In this document: positions 1-8,062 of the stretch, piece after piece
Numbering within the stretch: position 1 is the first letter of the stretch
Layout of the letters: each line of letters opens with the position of its first letter
Source of the DNA: Pedobacter sp. SYP-B3415
GTDB lineage: Bacteria; Bacteroidota; Bacteroidia; Sphingobacteriales; Sphingobacteriaceae
Direction of reading: 5' to 3'
Assembly (NCBI RefSeq): GCF_004138205.1
Contig: NZ_RXNQ01000035.1
Span: forward strand, 62,001-126,000
DNA: 64,000 nt
Position numbers and translations under genes: made by a program
Notes under the pieces: model-generated
Told to the model about the DNA's origin: nothing
What the model saw: only the letters and a program-made list of their open reading frames with translations
The model's database searches: none

Positions 1-80
1 AAGTAATGGGGCAGACACTGCATCCGGAAAACAGACGGTACAAACCAAGCCTGAAAAAGGCGCAATTTTCATGCACTTTT

Positions 81-1247
81 ATGCAAAGGACTATTCAAAC
101 TTTTTTATTTCTATTCCTGGTGCTGATGCACAAACCAGGCGCAGCACAGGTTGCTGACATCGATACCGACCGGGTAATCAGGGCTGCTGCGCAGCAGCTT
201 GAACGGTATCTGGCCCTGAACCCGGACACGACGAGATATCCAAGAAGTCTGAAAGCAGACGGGACAATTCTCACGGTACAGGCTGACGACTGGACGAGCG
301 GATTTTTTGCCGGCAATCTGTGGTATCTCTACCAGCTGACTGGCGATAAAAAATGGATTCCATCTGCCATGTCCTTTACTACTGGATTGGAATCTCAAAA
401 AACCAACACAGGTACGCACGACCTGGGATTTATGCTGTACAATTCCTACGGGCACGCCTACCAGATAAGCCGGAATGCAGCATATAAAGACATTCTGCTT
501 GCCGGAGCAGGTTCCCTGACCAGTCGCTATAACCCGCGTGTTGGCGCCATACGCTCATGGGATCGAAAACAATGGCACTTTCCGGTTATCGTTGACAACC
601 TAATGAACCTGGAATATCTATTTTGGGCAACCCAGGCTTCAGGAGACAGCCTGTTTCATAAAACTGCCGTTTCCCATGCTGACACTGATCTGAAATACCG
701 TTTCAGAACCGACTACAGCAGCTGGCATGTGCTTGAGTTTGACGAACGCTCCGGAAGCTTGATGGCGCGAAAGACGCACCAGGGCCTGGCAGATGAATCT
801 TGCTGGGCACGCGGCCAGGCCTGGGCAATTTACGGATACACCGTGCTGTATCGGTACACAAAAGACCTCCGTTATCTCCGGGCTGCTGTTAATGCAGCAA
901 ATCTATTTCTAAGTTATACAGGCCGAATCCCTGATCATATCCCCTACTGGGATTTTAATGCTCTGCCAGGTCCGGCTACCCCGCGAGATGCCTCTGCGGC
1001 CGCCGTCGCATCATCAGCACTTTTCGAACTCAGCAAATACATTCATAAAGAAAAATACCGTGACAAAGCCACTGCGCTACTGAAAAGCCTCTGTTCGCCG
1101 GTCTATTTTGTGGCACCGCGGGCAAAACATTGTTTTTTACTGCAGCACAGCACCGGGCACAAACCCGGCGGAACGGAGATCGATGTGCCCCTTGTTTATG
1201 CTGACTATTATTTTCTGGAAGCCATTTACCGATACAAAACCTATTAA
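81..1247 (+). CDS. GH88 unsaturated glucuronyl/galacturonyl hydrolase
   Basis: Family GH88/GH105 enzymes hydrate the unsaturated uronic acid that polysaccharide lyases leave at the non-reducing end of oligosaccharides. The ATG at 81 is preferred over an upstream one because it opens a signal peptide (MQRTIQTF, hydrophobic core, AAQ cleavage site). Counting from there, the two aspartates typical of GH88 are seen as THDLGF (Asp ~114) and VDNLMN (Asp ~172), followed by the conserved RGQAWAIYGY segment. About 388 residues, normal for the family. It ends one base before the GH31 gene, so the two are probably co-transcribed. The exact uronic acid substrate cannot be told from sequence. Family assignment is firm. 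Confidence 0.9.
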   Translation: MQRTIQTFLFLFLVLMHKPGAAQVADIDTDRVIRAAAQQLERYLALNPDTTRYPRSLKADGTILTVQADDWTSGFFAGNLWYLYQLTGDKKWIPSAMSFTTGLESQKTNTGTHDLGFMLYNSYGHAYQISRNAAYKDILLAGAGSLTSRYNPRVGAIRSWDRKQWHFPVIVDNLMNLEYLFWATQASGDSLFHKTAVSHADTDLKYRFRTDYSSWHVLEFDERSGSLMARKTHQGLADESCWARGQAWAIYGYTVLYRYTKDLRYLRAAVNAANLFLSYTGRIPDHIPYWDFNALPGPATPRDASAAAVASSALFELSKYIHKEKYRDKATALLKSLCSPVYFVAPRAKHCFLLQHSTGHKPGGTEIDVPLVYADYYFLEAIYRYKTY

Positions 1248-1248
1248 G

Positions 1249-3441
1249 ATGATGCGTATTGACCAAACAAACGTTAAAACAAGAGACAGATTTAAAGCAA
1301 TGGCACTATTTCTGGCAATGGTCATGATTTTGGCCGTACCGGCCCGCGCACAGCAGGTTCGTAAGGTTGCAGCCGGCATCTGGTCCGTAAGCTTTGGCGA
1401 ACAGGAGCGTTTCAAACCTACCGATGTTAAAATGAAAGGCCTGACAGCAGCGCTTGAAAAGCTGAAGACCACCAACCGGCCGGCAATAGATCTAAGCTCG
1501 ATTCGATTTAGCCAAACTGCCAAAGGTGCGCTGGCTGAGTTTGTTCTCGATAGTGCCGAGCAAGTTTATGGGTTTGGTCTGCAGTCGAATACTTTTCAGC
1601 AGCGCGGCATGCGCCGGGACATCCGAATTAATAGCTGGGCCGTTGGTAATGTAGGTTTCGGACACGCATCCATGCCGTTTTATATATCAAGCAGGGGCTA
1701 TGGCCTGCTTGTTAACACGGCCAGGTACGTAACGTTTTATATGGGCGCGCAAAACCGTCTGGAGCGTTCGGTTAAGCTTAAATCGGCGTTAAAGCAAGCA
1801 GACCAGTCCGTCGCAGAGTCTCCTGCCGCGCTGTACAACAAAAATTACGGAACTTCAAATGATGCATCCATTGTGGTTGAAGGTGCAAAAGGCATGGAAA
1901 TTCTGGTGTTCGAAGGCCCCGCCATGCGTGAGGTTATTGAACGGTACAATCTTTTTTCGGGCGGAGGATCCTTGCCGCCGCTCTGGGCACTCGGATTTAA
2001 ATACCGGGCAAAAGGCGATTTTGACGCTGCTCAGGTTACAAAGATGAGCCGGTATTTTCGTGATAAACAGATCCCCTGCGATATGTTTGGCCTGGAACCC
2101 GGCTGGCAATCGGCAATCTACTCATGCTCCTTTAGCTGGAACCCGAAGAAATTTGCCAACCCTGACAGCCTTTTGGCTGTCATGCATGGCGCGCATTACA
2201 AATTGAGTCTTTGGGAACATGCCTATGTACACCCGAGTTCGCCGGTCTTCGACAGCATTGTGCCCTACTCCGGAAATTATGCAGTATGGAAAGGTGCAGT
2301 TCCCGATTTTCTTACGCCCCGGGCACGGCAGATTTTCGGGAGTTATCACAATAAAAATTTTATCCGTAAAGGCATTTCTTCATTCAAACTCGATGAATGT
2401 GATGCAGCCTATTATACCGAAGCTCAGGCCGAATGGAGTTTCCCGGATATTGCAAAGTTTCCATCAGGGGCAGATGGCGTGCAGATGCGGCAAATGCTCG
2501 GGCTGCTCTACCAAAAAACAATGTGGGATGAATACCGCAAGGAAAATAAACGCACCATGTTTGAAGTACGCGCCTCGCACCTGTTTGCCGCACCCTATGC
2601 CGCCGCGCTTTATACCGATATGTATGACCATCAAGATTTCGTGCGCATGATTGTAAACTCCGGTTTTTCCGGGCTGAACTGGTCGCCAGAACTCAGGGAA
2701 AGCCGTTCTGAAGCAGACCTGATCAGACGTTTGCAGACAACACTCATGTCGGCGCACATGGTGGCCGACTGCTGGTTCCTGAAAAACGTGCCCTGGTTCC
2801 AGTATGATAAGGATAAGAACAACCGGGATGAAGCATTGCCGAATTATTTCGAACTGGAACGAAAAACAAAAAAACTTGTGGAACTGCGTATGAGCCTGAT
2901 CCCCTATCTGTACAGTGCGTTTGCCAGGTATTATTTTGAAGGTACACCGGTTTTCAGGGCCCTGGTAATGGATTATCCGGATGACAAGCGGACACATACA
3001 GTTGATGACCAGTATATGATGGGCGAAAACCTGCTGTGTGCCCCTTTTATAGATGGCGCTTCTACGCGCGAGATCTATTTCCCCGAGGGCATCTGGTATG
3101 ACTTCAACACGGGCAGCAAGTACACCGGTGGCAAAAAATACACCATCACGACGTCTCTTGACGAAATACCGCTGTTTGTAAAAAGCGGTACGATCCTGCC
3201 GCTGGCCAAACCCCTGCAATTTATCACGCCGGATAGCATTTTCGAGCTGACATGCAGGGTATATGGAAAGCCTGACAGAGGCATCCGACTGTTCGAAGAT
3301 GACAGCTTCACTTTTAACTTTGAAAAAGGTCAGTATAGCTGGACAAGTTTAAAGTGGAAAAATGGTAAGCTCCAGACTCAGCGGAATGGCACTTACGGCA
3401 GGAATATCTACAAGATTATAGGCTGGGACAAGGTGGACTGA
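1249..3441 (+). CDS. GH31 family alpha-glycosidase (alpha-xylosidase/alpha-glucosidase-like)
   Basis: Secreted or periplasmic retaining alpha-glycosidase of family GH31. Two adjacent ATGs (1249, 1252) follow the GH88 stop; the N-terminus carries a hydrophobic segment ending PARAQ, consistent with a signal peptide. The catalytic barrel shows SSFKLDECD (nucleophile Asp near residue 380) and later SGFSGLNWSPELRES. The C-terminal beta-sandwich includes LLCAPFIDG and PEGIWYDFNTG, typical of GH31. About 730 residues. Tight spacing to GH88 suggests joint action on one acidic glycan, the GH88 enzyme removing the unsaturated uronate and GH31 an alpha-linked sugar. Substrate is inference. Confidence 0.88.
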   Translation: MMRIDQTNVKTRDRFKAMALFLAMVMILAVPARAQQVRKVAAGIWSVSFGEQERFKPTDVKMKGLTAALEKLKTTNRPAIDLSSIRFSQTAKGALAEFVLDSAEQVYGFGLQSNTFQQRGMRRDIRINSWAVGNVGFGHASMPFYISSRGYGLLVNTARYVTFYMGAQNRLERSVKLKSALKQADQSVAESPAALYNKNYGTSNDASIVVEGAKGMEILVFEGPAMREVIERYNLFSGGGSLPPLWALGFKYRAKGDFDAAQVTKMSRYFRDKQIPCDMFGLEPGWQSAIYSCSFSWNPKKFANPDSLLAVMHGAHYKLSLWEHAYVHPSSPVFDSIVPYSGNYAVWKGAVPDFLTPRARQIFGSYHNKNFIRKGISSFKLDECDAAYYTEAQAEWSFPDIAKFPSGADGVQMRQMLGLLYQKTMWDEYRKENKRTMFEVRASHLFAAPYAAALYTDMYDHQDFVRMIVNSGFSGLNWSPELRESRSEADLIRRLQTTLMSAHMVADCWFLKNVPWFQYDKDKNNRDEALPNYFELERKTKKLVELRMSLIPYLYSAFARYYFEGTPVFRALVMDYPDDKRTHTVDDQYMMGENLLCAPFIDGASTREIYFPEGIWYDFNTGSKYTGGKKYTITTSLDEIPLFVKSGTILPLAKPLQFITPDSIFELTCRVYGKPDRGIRLFEDDSFTFNFEKGQYSWTSLKWKNGKLQTQRNGTYGRNIYKIIGWDKVD

Positions 3442-3840
3442 TGATTTTCTACCTCTGCTGCCGGGAGATGCATGCACCCGCTAAATACGGTAAGTATCTG
3501 CTCAGAGCAAAACTACCCGACAAGCCACTGTTATTATTAAAACTTTACGATGGGCAGGGAGGTGATGATACCTGGCGACAGCAGAACTTTTCTTGTCTCT
3601 GCGCCTCTGGAAAGTGCGTTAACCTGATAAGCAGAAAGAACCGCCTCTGGGTTAGTCAGGGCGGTCAGTATCATCATTCGGGATAAAGGCTTGACGACGG
3701 TTTGTTAGCCAGATTTTTTTTGACCGATTACCTCAGCAAACGGCGGTTAAATAACCGCAACCCGGATATTAAGCGTATTGTCCAGGCTTATATGTGTAAT
3801 CCGGGACCTCGCCGATTATAAGGGCTGCGATTGACTTTTA
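3442..3840. other. intergenic region without a recognisable gene
   Basis: About 400 bases between the GH31 stop and the convergent HAD gene. A weak 81-codon open frame starts at the GH31 stop but has no protein-like character. A short inverted repeat (CCGCC...GGCGG, about 3640-3664) could be part of a terminator for GH31 but lacks a clean T-tract. Confidence 0.4.
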
Positions 3841-4476
3841 TTACAGAATTCCGTTCTGGCGCAAAAAGTCGCCTAACCTTTCGGCCGGTTCCGTCATCAG
3901 CAGGGCCTTCAGGCCGGCCTTGCGTGCGCCTTCTATGTGCTGCGGACTATCGTCGATAAACAGTGTTTCTGCGGGATTAAGCCCGTTCTCTTTAATAACC
4001 TGTTCAAAGATGGCGGTATGCGGTTTCCTGAGTTTAATGTGCTGTGAAAAGTAAACCTTTTCAAAATAGCCATCAAGATTTTCGACTTCAAAAGTTGTCT
4101 GCAGGTAGGCGGTGATCCAGTCGTAGTGAATGGCGTTGCTGTTGCTGAGCAGGAAAGTGCGGTACTTTTCTTTGACCTGTTGCAGCACCTGGTGGTTTTG
4201 CGGCGCTGTCCCGATGAGCAGGCTGTTCCAGGCGGAATCGATTTCGGCGTCGCTGAGGTCGCTGTTTGCTGCCGCTTCGCGGATACCGGCGCGAAACTCT
4301 TCGGGCGTGATTGCCGCCGTTTCGAAATCATCAAAGAGGCTGTTGTGTGCTTTGTGCGCAAAAAAGGCGGTCACATCTTTGATTCCCAGTTTCGCAAAAG
4401 CATCCTGTGCCCGCTGAAAATCGATGGTGAAGATGACATTTCCGTAATCGAAGATGATGTTTTTGATATTTTCCAT
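3841..4476 (-). CDS. HAD-superfamily hydrolase (YihX-like phosphatase)
   Basis: Haloacid-dehalogenase-like phosphatase of subfamily IA, probably acting on a small sugar phosphate. Motif I is IIFDYGNVIF (nucleophile Asp), motif II LLSNSNAIH, motif III the Lys in KLRKPH, motif IV LFIDDSPQHI with paired Asp. The start at 4476 (MENIKN) is chosen because the family begins directly before motif I; an upstream in-frame ATG would add nine residues. About 211 residues, normal. The DYGNV form and a cap of about 85 residues resemble glucose-1-phosphatase YihX, but the substrate is unknown. The gene reads away from the tRNA. Confidence 0.85.
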   Translation of the reverse strand: MENIKNIIFDYGNVIFTIDFQRAQDAFAKLGIKDVTAFFAHKAHNSLFDDFETAAITPEEFRAGIREAAANSDLSDAEIDSAWNSLLIGTAPQNHQVLQQVKEKYRTFLLSNSNAIHYDWITAYLQTTFEVENLDGYFEKVYFSQHIKLRKPHTAIFEQVIKENGLNPAETLFIDDSPQHIEGARKAGLKALLMTEPAERLGDFLRQNGIL

Positions 4477-4545
4477 GCAGATCGTTTTTAAAATCCGCTG
4501 CAAATATGTAACATTGCACTCGCAAAAATCGAAAGATTTTTGTCT

Positions 4546-4619
4546 GCGCCTATAGCTCAGTCGGTTAGAGTAGAAGACTCATAATCTTTTGGTCCCTGGT
4601 TCGAGCCCAGGTGGGCGCA
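4546..4619 (+). tRNA. tRNA-Met (anticodon CAT)
   Basis: A cloverleaf can be folded by eye: acceptor GCGCCTA paired with TGGGCGC and discriminator A; D-arm CTC/GAG; anticodon stem GAAGA/TCTTT around loop CTCATAA, giving anticodon CAT; T-arm CCTGG/CCAGG with loop TTCGAGC. The CCA end is not encoded. CAT can mean elongator Met, initiator Met or lysidine-modified Ile; the first base pair G-C excludes a typical bacterial initiator, and elongator Met is preferred over tRNA-Ile2. Confidence 0.93.
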
Positions 4620-4622
4620 CAG

Positions 4623-4652
4623 AAAAAGCAACCTCTAAAAGGTTGCTTTTTT
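4623..4652 (+). terminator. Rho-independent terminator of tRNA-Met
   Basis: Perfect 12-bp stem: AAAAAGCAACCT (4623-4634) and AGGTTGCTTTTT (4640-4651), loop CTAAA, ending in a run of T. It lies four bases after the mature tRNA end. Confidence 0.9.
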
Positions 4653-4702
4653 GCGTTAACGCCGGCCCGGGCGAGAAGTTTATCCAGAGCGCCAGCAAAG
4701 GA

Positions 4703-4717
4703 AGCCCAGGTGGGCGC
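4703..4717 (+). repeat. 15-bp duplicate of the tRNA-Met 3' end (candidate att remnant)
   Basis: AGCCCAGGTGGGCGC at 4703-4717 is identical to tRNA positions 4604-4618 (T-arm 3' half plus acceptor 3' strand), 99 bases downstream. Duplication of a tRNA 3' end beside an AT-rich accessory region is the usual mark of tyrosine-recombinase integration. No integrase is present, so if this is an att site the element is largely lost. Confidence 0.5.
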
Positions 4718-4849
4718 GCCGCTTACACATTCAAAACTGTACGAAAGTCAGTAAATCAAGTATAAACTACAGTTCACAAATGAGCTTTCATCATCGTCAA
4801 TGCAAAATCACACCGTTTCCAGGCTAGTTTAACTGTTTAAATAGCGAAG

Positions 4850-5242
4850 CTACCGATCAGGACGAAAAGTTATAGAAATCCATGCATATCCACCGATGCC
4901 GATCACCGCTGCGATTGGAATGCCCAAAAAAAACAACCAGCTTGGAATTATTTTGTTGTATGGCGAGGATCGATACTTGTTGATAAGTTTTTTCAAGTTT
5001 TTTCTCCGGTAGTAATAAAAAAATGTGAGCAATGGCGTTAATGTGAAGTAAACAATTCCTACTTCTGTTTTATGCTTATGACCATACCCAAGGATAAGAT
5101 CCGCTAAACCGAGAATTGGCATAAATAGAACCACGCAAATAGCACAACAATACATTGTAGCGCTATACAGCCCTGATTCTTTCTTTTTTTCGTAGGCCAG
5201 ATAAGCCCGGTAAAAAATATAATTTAACATATCTATTTTCAT
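4850..5242 (-). CDS. small membrane protein of unknown function
   Basis: 130 residues, not recognised. Hydrophobic stretches are seen at about residues 28-48 (MYCCAICVVLFMPILGL), 62-78 (VGIVYFTLTPLLTFFYYY) and 100-122 (IIPSWLFFLGIPIAAVIG), so about three transmembrane segments with a basic loop (YYRRKNLKKLINKY). AT-rich like the surrounding island. It reads in the same direction as the Rhs debris upstream and may be an immunity protein, since membrane immunity proteins are common in such arrays, but nothing in the sequence proves this. Confidence 0.6.
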   Translation of the reverse strand: MKIDMLNYIFYRAYLAYEKKKESGLYSATMYCCAICVVLFMPILGLADLILGYGHKHKTEVGIVYFTLTPLLTFFYYYRRKNLKKLINKYRSSPYNKIIPSWLFFLGIPIAAVIGIGGYAWISITFRPDR

Positions 5243-5543
5243 TTTATAAGCGCGAGCCGTCTAATCCGTATTATCTTCACGTATGATCCCAAGTGGTCTC
5301 TTTTGCATCTTGCTGATGCGTGTTTGACCAATCAATCGGCGCTTGAAAATACACCGTTACATCAATTCCGTAGCCGGAACGAAACTTACACCCATAATAC
5401 CGGCATCAAATACTACAGAATCCGCGATTTATATATTTTAGCTACCTTCAATACGGCATAGCAAGTAAACTCTATCCTAATGCTCTCCTATGCTGGATGT
5501 CGGCCTCCAATGCACGATATATTTTGTTCGCTTTTGCCGGTAA

Positions 5544-5831
5544 TTATACCACTCCTTTTGGTGTTAGAAAAATGCCAATAATTGATATGGCCAACATGAC
5601 TAAAGCTAATCCGCCCAACAAGTGGTACGATAAACTTATTCTTTTATATCCAAGCCGTATATTGTGTAGAAATAATACACCCAAACTCATTAGCATAATT
5701 ATATTCCAACCTGTCAACAAAGTTTGAATGAATTCAACATCATCTGTAAAACCATATAAAATTTCATTTCTATATGTCATTGTCAAAACAAATAAAACGA
5801 CAGCACAGCCGAAATTTAATTTATAAAACAT
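5544..5831 (-). CDS. small membrane protein of unknown function
   Basis: 95 residues with three hydrophobic segments: FGCAVVLFVLTMTY near the N-terminus, WNIIMLMSLGVLFL in the middle and LLGGLALVMLAISIIGIFL at the C-terminus. No family recognised. It lies in the AT-rich island, same strand as the other island genes, with about 300 bases of apparently empty sequence on its downstream side (5243-5543). Could be an orphan immunity protein; this is a guess from context only. Confidence 0.55.
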   Translation of the reverse strand: MFYKLNFGCAVVLFVLTMTYRNEILYGFTDDVEFIQTLLTGWNIIMLMSLGVLFLHNIRLGYKRISLSYHLLGGLALVMLAISIIGIFLTPKGVV

Positions 5832-6023
5832 ACCGATATCTCTTTAATTTCATTCCGTACCTCCATTGATCGTAAGGATTTGAAATTAATCCTTCAAAGA
5901 CTAAATTAGTTGTAAACGTTTACAAGACTCCTTTTTATTTAAGTGCATTTTTTGATAAAATTTCCGGCACTTAAAGAGCCTTAACATTTCTGCAAGGGCT
6001 ATCGATTCATGAATTCAGTCCTT

Positions 6024-6473
6024 CTAATAGATAGGGCTATAAATCCTATCCTCTCGCTTCCCTTTAAATGAAAGACCTTCGATGTATTTGAAATTATTGG
6101 TACACCTCCCATCCCAATCAAACAAACTTATTGAAGTCCGCGACGCCCCGTAATATTCTACAAGTGCGTGGCTTGTTGATACGTTCTTAAGCAATATTGA
6201 CACATTCGAAGTGGATTCCATTAAATCTTTGTTTGATCAGTCAATCGCTTGTGTTATCCTATCCAGTCCGATTTCCAATTATGTTTGCATAAATGTTAAG
6301 CTTAATGGAATCTTATTTTCGTTCTTATCGTTTGAATTGAGTTTAAGCCAAGATTCCATGGACATCTCATCTACTGAAAAGTCGGAACTTTCCAGTAAAT
6401 AAGAAGCATCAAATTCATCTAGCACTCTGCTCACTATTTCCACTTTTTCGAAAACTTCTTTGGTATAGTTCAT
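6024..6473 (-). pseudogene. decayed immunity-like protein with two in-frame stops
   Basis: Two open frames (6279-6473 and 6024-6221) lie in the same reading frame. They are separated by a TAA (6279-6281), then 13 sense codons reading LEIGLDRITQAID, then a TGA. Reading through both stops gives one coherent acidic protein of about 148 residues (start MNYTKEVFEKVEIV, end KREDRIYSPIY). The most economical reading is a single gene broken by two point mutations. Position at the tail of a toxin/immunity array suggests an immunity protein; family not recognised. Confidence 0.55.
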
Positions 6474-6496
6474 AACTCTAAGGTTTTAGCGCCAAA

Positions 6497-6810
6497 TCAA
6501 AAAATAGCGTTTACTTGAATAGATGGATTAGCAAAATTATCTGGCACAAAATTTCCAGGAATATAAATATAAAACTTTCCGAGACAGTCTGGACAGCCCG
6601 TGACATGACGATCAGCTTCCGGCGAAAAAACCGAACTCGAGTTCCCAAATTCATCATATAAATTGTAAGTAAAAAGACCAACGATGGCATTATTTTTTGT
6701 CAAACATCAGTATTGAAACGGTCCAATCTTTTTTTGTAGTCTTCTAGGGCATGCCTTGCTATTATAGCCGTCCTTTGATACAGTTTATTTTACAGCTCGT
6801 CGACTCCCAT
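6497..6810 (-). pseudogene. frameshifted immunity-like protein of the Rhs array
   Basis: The ATG at 6810 overlaps the stop of the toxin tail upstream as TAATG. The frame reads MGVDEL, then a TAA, then NKLYQRTAIIARHALEDYKKRLDRF in frame, then a TGA at the point where a one-base shift continues as TKNNAIVGLFTYNLYDEFG to the stop at 6497. It contains a CPDC motif (GCPDCLGKFYIYIPG). The joined product would be about 104 residues. One stop plus one frameshift indicate decay. No known immunity family could be assigned by eye. Confidence 0.5.
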
Positions 6811-7090
6811 TACCGATCATAGTTGGCATGGGTTTCGTCATAACTCAGCTCTCAGACGATTTTTTAAATCTGAATCATCTCCGACCCAACGATAAGGGGT
6901 TCCTTCCAGAGGCGACTTGAAATTTTTGAAACCTGTTTTCTCATTCACTCTCAGCCATTTTCTATAAAGTTTATAAACCGCATCCACTTTTTTACGATTT
7001 GAATTAATCTCTATGCCAGTTTTTCTTTCAATCAGTACGGGTTGAATTGGTGGAATCCCCGTTATTAGGAGCCATGTGAACGTATAAAGG
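6810..7090 (-). pseudogene. severed toxin C-terminal tail (tail 3)
   Basis: Open stretch without a start codon, reading IPPIQPVLIERKTGIEINS, then a basic segment (NRKKVDAVYKLYRKWLRVNE), then SPLEGTPYRWVGDD. A shift near 6860 continues it to ELSYDETHANYDR and a stop at 6810-6812 that overlaps the ATG of the next gene (TAATG). Lack of a start, presence of a stop-start overlap with an immunity-like gene, and the neighbouring Rhs core make this a displaced polymorphic-toxin C-terminus. Toxin activity not recognised. It also overlaps the end of the 7065-7499 gene. Confidence 0.45.
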
Positions 7091-7499
7091 GCTCAATTTC
7101 GACAGTAAATGATTTATCTTTAGGAATGTTCCAGCGTGTCGAATAACTGTCGCTATTTGGCCTTGGAACCTTCATAAAATAATATTTATTGCTTTTGGCG
7201 GTATCCGCTTGAAAGCTAAGAAATTCAGCTAGAAGCTCTGCCTTCATCGTTTTTGTAAGCTTAAGCCAGGCAAAAATACCCCTATCGTCGTCTAGATTCC
7301 AGCTGTCAAGTGTATTTCCCATAATGGGATGCTTGATCCTAATATGTTGTCCATAATTATTCGGGCCTAAAAAAATATATTCCGATTTTTCCAGAAATTT
7401 AAGCACGGAATTACTATCCCTTTTACTTTCAGATGCCTGCCCATAACAAAACAAACTTTGATGAATACATACAGCCAATAAAATTATCAGTCTCATCAT
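7065..7499 (-). CDS. secreted immunity-like protein
   Basis: 144 residues with a clear signal peptide (MMRLIILLAVCIHQSLFCYGQ), so periplasmic or surface located. The mature part contains YIFLGPNNYGQHIRIKH and a tryptophan-rich middle. No family recognised. The start codon overlaps the stop of a severed toxin tail by one base (TAATG), the arrangement of translationally coupled toxin/immunity pairs. It appears intact, unlike its neighbours, which fits selection to keep immunity after the toxin has been lost. Function is inference from position. Confidence 0.6.
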   Translation of the reverse strand: MMRLIILLAVCIHQSLFCYGQASESKRDSNSVLKFLEKSEYIFLGPNNYGQHIRIKHPIMGNTLDSWNLDDDRGIFAWLKLTKTMKAELLAEFLSFQADTAKSNKYYFMKVPRPNSDSYSTRWNIPKDKSFTVEIEPFIRSHGS

Positions 7500-7633
7500 T
7501 ACTTATTTTTTATAATACCTCTTTCTAATGTGTTCAACGGGCCTATCACTCTGAGCATCCTATTGCCTTCGGGTGTTAGCTCTCCAAAGCTTTGATGCCC
7601 GGCATACAGGTAATAAGCTACTGTGCATTCTCA
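7499..7633 (-). pseudogene. severed toxin C-terminal tail (tail 2)
   Basis: Start-less open frame reading AYYLYAGHQSFGELTPEGN and ending ERGIIKNK, with stop TAA at 7499-7501 overlapping the ATG of the secreted gene downstream. Just upstream a different frame (TGKYEDENAQ) appears to continue the same protein, so a frameshift near 7630 is likely. Interpreted as the C-terminal tip of a lost Rhs or related polymorphic toxin. A 62-codon open frame on the same strand (7560-7748) crosses it in another phase and is not believed. Confidence 0.45.
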
Positions 7634-7744
7634 TCCTCGTATTTGCCAGTTTCTTTTTACATCCGGTAAGTATGCCTTCAAGATAGCAAAAGACGAAGGT
7701 TATTGAAATGCTAGATTGGATATTCTTCTCACTATTGATGATCT

Positions 7745-8062
7745 TCATGAAGCATCTTCATTATCAAAAGTATGAAAGGTACCCCATGCAAACTTATATC
7801 CTTGCTTTATTTCCCCGATTAACCGCAACTTTTCCGCATTCTCATCATTATGGATAATTAGAGTCTCTTCTGTTTCTATATCATCAATGTCGAATACTTT
7901 GAAATTATGATACTCGAAATTAAAACGAAGTTTAGATGTGAATGCACTTTGACTCTCTGCTAAGCATGCAACATTTACATATGCACCTGCATTATTAAAA
8001 TACTCATTGCCGCTGAGCGGTCTTATTCCAACCAAGGCCAACCAGATCTTCTCACTACTCAT
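7745..8062 (-). CDS. immunity-like protein coupled to Rhs toxin tail
   Basis: 105 residues, soluble, acidic, beginning MSSEKIWLALVGIRPLSGNE and including GAYVNVACLAES and an acidic run FDIDDIETEETL. No family confidently recognised. Its ATG overlaps the end of the Rhs-derived toxin tail (ATGAGTAG, stop at 8055-8057), the usual coupling of a toxin C-terminus to its cognate immunity gene. It is intact while the toxin is destroyed. The role is inferred from context. Confidence 0.6.
   Translation of the reverse strand: MSSEKIWLALVGIRPLSGNEYFNNAGAYVNVACLAESQSAFTSKLRFNFEYHNFKVFDIDDIETEETLIIHNDENAEKLRLIGEIKQGYKFAWGTFHTFDNEDAS

Noticed and set aside
2464..3219. 251-codon minus-strand frame opposite the GH31 gene
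   Set aside because: Shadow of GH31 coding sequence; the plus strand has clear family motifs.
3441..3686. 81-codon open frame overlapping the GH31 stop
   Set aside because: Composition is not protein-like, no domain, and it runs through an inverted repeat in the intergenic region; the stop-start overlap alone is not enough.
4546..4619. Reading the tRNA as initiator Met or tRNA-Ile2
   Set aside because: The acceptor begins with a normal G-C pair, against initiator; Ile2 cannot be fully excluded without identity-element comparison, but elongator Met is the simpler call.
7560..7748. 62-codon frame upstream of the secreted immunity-like gene
   Set aside because: The neighbouring phase reads a more convincing toxin tail that ends exactly at the immunity start; this frame is taken as an out-of-phase crossing.
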